Shown here: positions 59,756-60,799 of the stretch, piece by piece
Numbering within the stretch: position 1 is the stretch's first letter
Layout: each line of letters begins with the position of its first letter
From: Betaproteobacteria bacterium UBA5216
Lineage (GTDB): Bacteria; Pseudomonadota; Gammaproteobacteria; Burkholderiales; SG8-41
Length of the DNA: 60,799 nt
NCBI GenBank assembly: GCA_002412495.1
Contig: DHVE01000009.1
Coordinates: 10,519 to 71,317, forward strand
Reading direction: 5' to 3'
Program-made: the position numbers and the translations under genes
Notes under the pieces: generated by a model
What the model was told of the DNA's origin: nothing
The model's input: the letters and a program-made list of their open reading frames with translations, nothing else
The model's database searches: none

Positions 59756-60652
59756 TTACGTCGCTGGCTTCCGGCGCCGTATCTCTTCAATCACCGCCGA
59801 ATTATCAAGTTCGCCTTCGCCCGCGGCCACGCATCCATCAACAATGCTGACGTAGGTTTCCGCCAGTGGCAGTCCTTGTCCGCGCGCCTTGGCCTGTTCG
59901 AGCATCATCAAAAAGTCTTTGCGCGTCTGGGTGATAAAGCCGTGCGGCGTGTAGTCGCCGCTGACCATTTTCGGGCCTTTGATGTCCATCACCTGTGATT
60001 GCGCCGCCGATTCGCGCGCGACTTTCAAAAAGGCGCCGGGGTCGAGGCCGAGCTTTTGCGCGAATACCAGGCCTTCGGCCAGCGCCGCGCGGTTCACGCC
60101 CAATATCAGGTTGATGGCGAGTTTCGCGCGGCCGCCGTTGCCCGCCGCGCCCAGGTGATGTCGGCGCGGGCATATGGCGTCCAGTACGTCCCGCGCTTCG
60201 TCCGCCGCCGCCGGGTCGCCGCCGATCATGCCGAGCGCGTCGCCGGTTTCGGTTTGCTGGCTGGTGCCGGAGACGGGTGCTTCGACGTAGCGCACTTTGC
60301 CGGCGGGCGTGCGCGCGACCAGCGCGGAAATGCGGTCGGGGTCGCATGTGCTGACGCACAACGCGATGAGCGGTGCCGCGCCGGCGGGGCGCGCCTTAAC
60401 CAATGTATCCACTGTTTGTTCAACCTGGTCGGTGTTGAATACGGCCAGTACGACCTGGTTGCAGGTGGCAGCGATCTCGCCGACCGAGTTGGCGGCTTTG
60501 CCGCCGATTTGCTTGAACGCGCCGAGTTTTTTCGTATCGACGTCGTAGCCCAGCAGTTCGATTCCGGCCGCGCGCATGCGCTTGGCGCAGGCCATGCCCA
60601 TCAGGCCGATGCCGATGAGTCCCACCGGCGGTTTGTTGTTCAGGGTTGTCAC
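59756..60652 (-). CDS. 3-hydroxyisobutyrate dehydrogenase-family oxidoreductase
   Basis: 298 residues. An N-terminal Rossmann fold VGLIGIGLMGMACAKRM, the substrate loop YVEAPVSGTSQQTETGDA, and the catalytic-lysine helix GNGGRAKLAINLILG (Lys present) place it among beta-hydroxyacid dehydrogenases. FITQTRKDFLMMLEQAKARG is the usual C-terminal helix. The exact substrate (3-hydroxyisobutyrate, tartronate semialdehyde or similar) is not determined. It converges on the selenoprotein operon. Confidence 0.88.
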   Translation of the reverse strand: MTTLNNKPPVGLIGIGLMGMACAKRMRAAGIELLGYDVDTKKLGAFKQIGGKAANSVGEIAATCNQVVLAVFNTDQVEQTVDTLVKARPAGAAPLIALCVSTCDPDRISALVARTPAGKVRYVEAPVSGTSQQTETGDALGMIGGDPAAADEARDVLDAICPRRHHLGAAGNGGRAKLAINLILGVNRAALAEGLVFAQKLGLDPGAFLKVARESAAQSQVMDIKGPKMVSGDYTPHGFITQTRKDFLMMLEQAKARGQGLPLAETYVSIVDGCVAAGEGELDNSAVIEEIRRRKPAT

Positions 60653-60745
60653 AGTCTGTCCGCTTGTAAAAGGCGCCCATTATAGGGCGATGCCCGATGG
60701 TTTTCGGACGGGCATGCCGGGCGGTGCGCGGACGCGTGGCGCAGG

Positions 60746-60751
60746 TATAAT
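60746..60751 (+). promoter_or_regulatory. -10 element of tRNA-Thr
   Basis: A perfect TATAAT lies 10 bp before the mature tRNA 5' end. No clear -35 was found 16-18 bp upstream. Confidence 0.6.
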
Positions 60752-60761
60752 GCGCCGCTGC

Positions 60762-60799
60762 GCCGGTATAGCTCAGTGGTAGAGCAACCGCCTTGTAAG
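60762..60799 (+). tRNA. tRNA-Thr (anticodon TGT), 5' part cut by window end
   Basis: GCCGGTATAGCTCAGTGGTA, then GAGCAACCGCCTTGTAAG to the window edge: acceptor 5' strand, D-arm and the start of the anticodon arm with loop CTTGTAA, giving anticodon TGT. The 3' half lies outside. Confidence 0.93.

Noticed and set aside
1..60799. CRISPR arrays, IS elements, prophage genes
   Set aside because: No regularly spaced identical repeats of 25-40 bp, no transposase or phage structural motif was seen on either strand.

Overview
The window reads as one contiguous, GC-rich, gene-dense piece of a betaproteobacterial chromosome (Burkholderiales or Nitrosomonadales-like; genus not resolved). Grounds are the blocks rph-rdgB-hemW, kdsD-kdsC-lptC-lptA-lptB-rpoN-hpf-ptsN-hprK-rapZ and mlaFEDCB-ABC transporter-bolA/ibaG-murA, together with two Bug/TctC-type periplasmic receptors. 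No phage, IS element or CRISPR array was seen.

Layout. 1-3.1 kb: start of yicC (minus strand, cut by the window edge), then rph, rdgB, hemW. 3.3-8.4 kb: a Bug receptor, a PAS-PAS-GGDEF-EAL protein, and thiS-thiG-trmB on the minus strand. 8.7-13.7 kb: a duplicated two-gene module, each copy a ~515-residue protein with PilZ-like motifs facing a FimV-type protein. 13.7-16.3 kb: a gene-poor stretch, an FkbM methyltransferase and tRNA-Gly(CCC). 16.3-24 kb: AsmA, MutY, a membrane histidine kinase divergent from an ABC-2 permease/TPR-like pair, and a pilin behind a near-perfect sigma-54 promoter. 24.1-32.5 kb: the KDO/LPS-transport/RpoN/PTS-Ntr operon. 32.5-46.5 kb (minus): an MSHA-type type IV pilus assembly locus headed by a sigma-54 activator. 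46.7-51.5 kb: a secreted unknown, a bicupin-rubredoxin fusion, a second Bug receptor, an SCP2-like protein with an alpha/beta hydrolase, and an ABC ATPase. 51.6-58.1 kb: Mla lipid transport, ABC-2 exporter, BolA and MurA. 58.1-60.8 kb: a UGSC-type selenoprotein with its partner gene, a 3-hydroxyisobutyrate-dehydrogenase-family enzyme and the start of tRNA-Thr(TGT).

The most notable item is the selenoprotein at 58079-58603. An in-frame TGA (codon 94) lies in a U-G-S-C motif, is followed at bacterial SECIS distance by a perfect 7-bp hairpin, and the frame continues to a stop that overlaps the start of a 353-residue partner of unknown function. A standard gene caller would cut this protein in half.

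Two other themes run through the window. The first is c-di-GMP, sigma-54 and surface pili: an EAL enzyme with a dead GGDEF site but intact I-site, two PilZ-like proteins beside FimV-like proteins, an MshE ATPase with an MshEN domain, rpoN itself, a sigma-54 activator and a sigma-54 pilin promoter. The second is a family of heptanucleotide tandem arrays built as facing arms that fill gene-gene spacers, with the upstream gene's TGA stop inside the first repeat unit (four loci).
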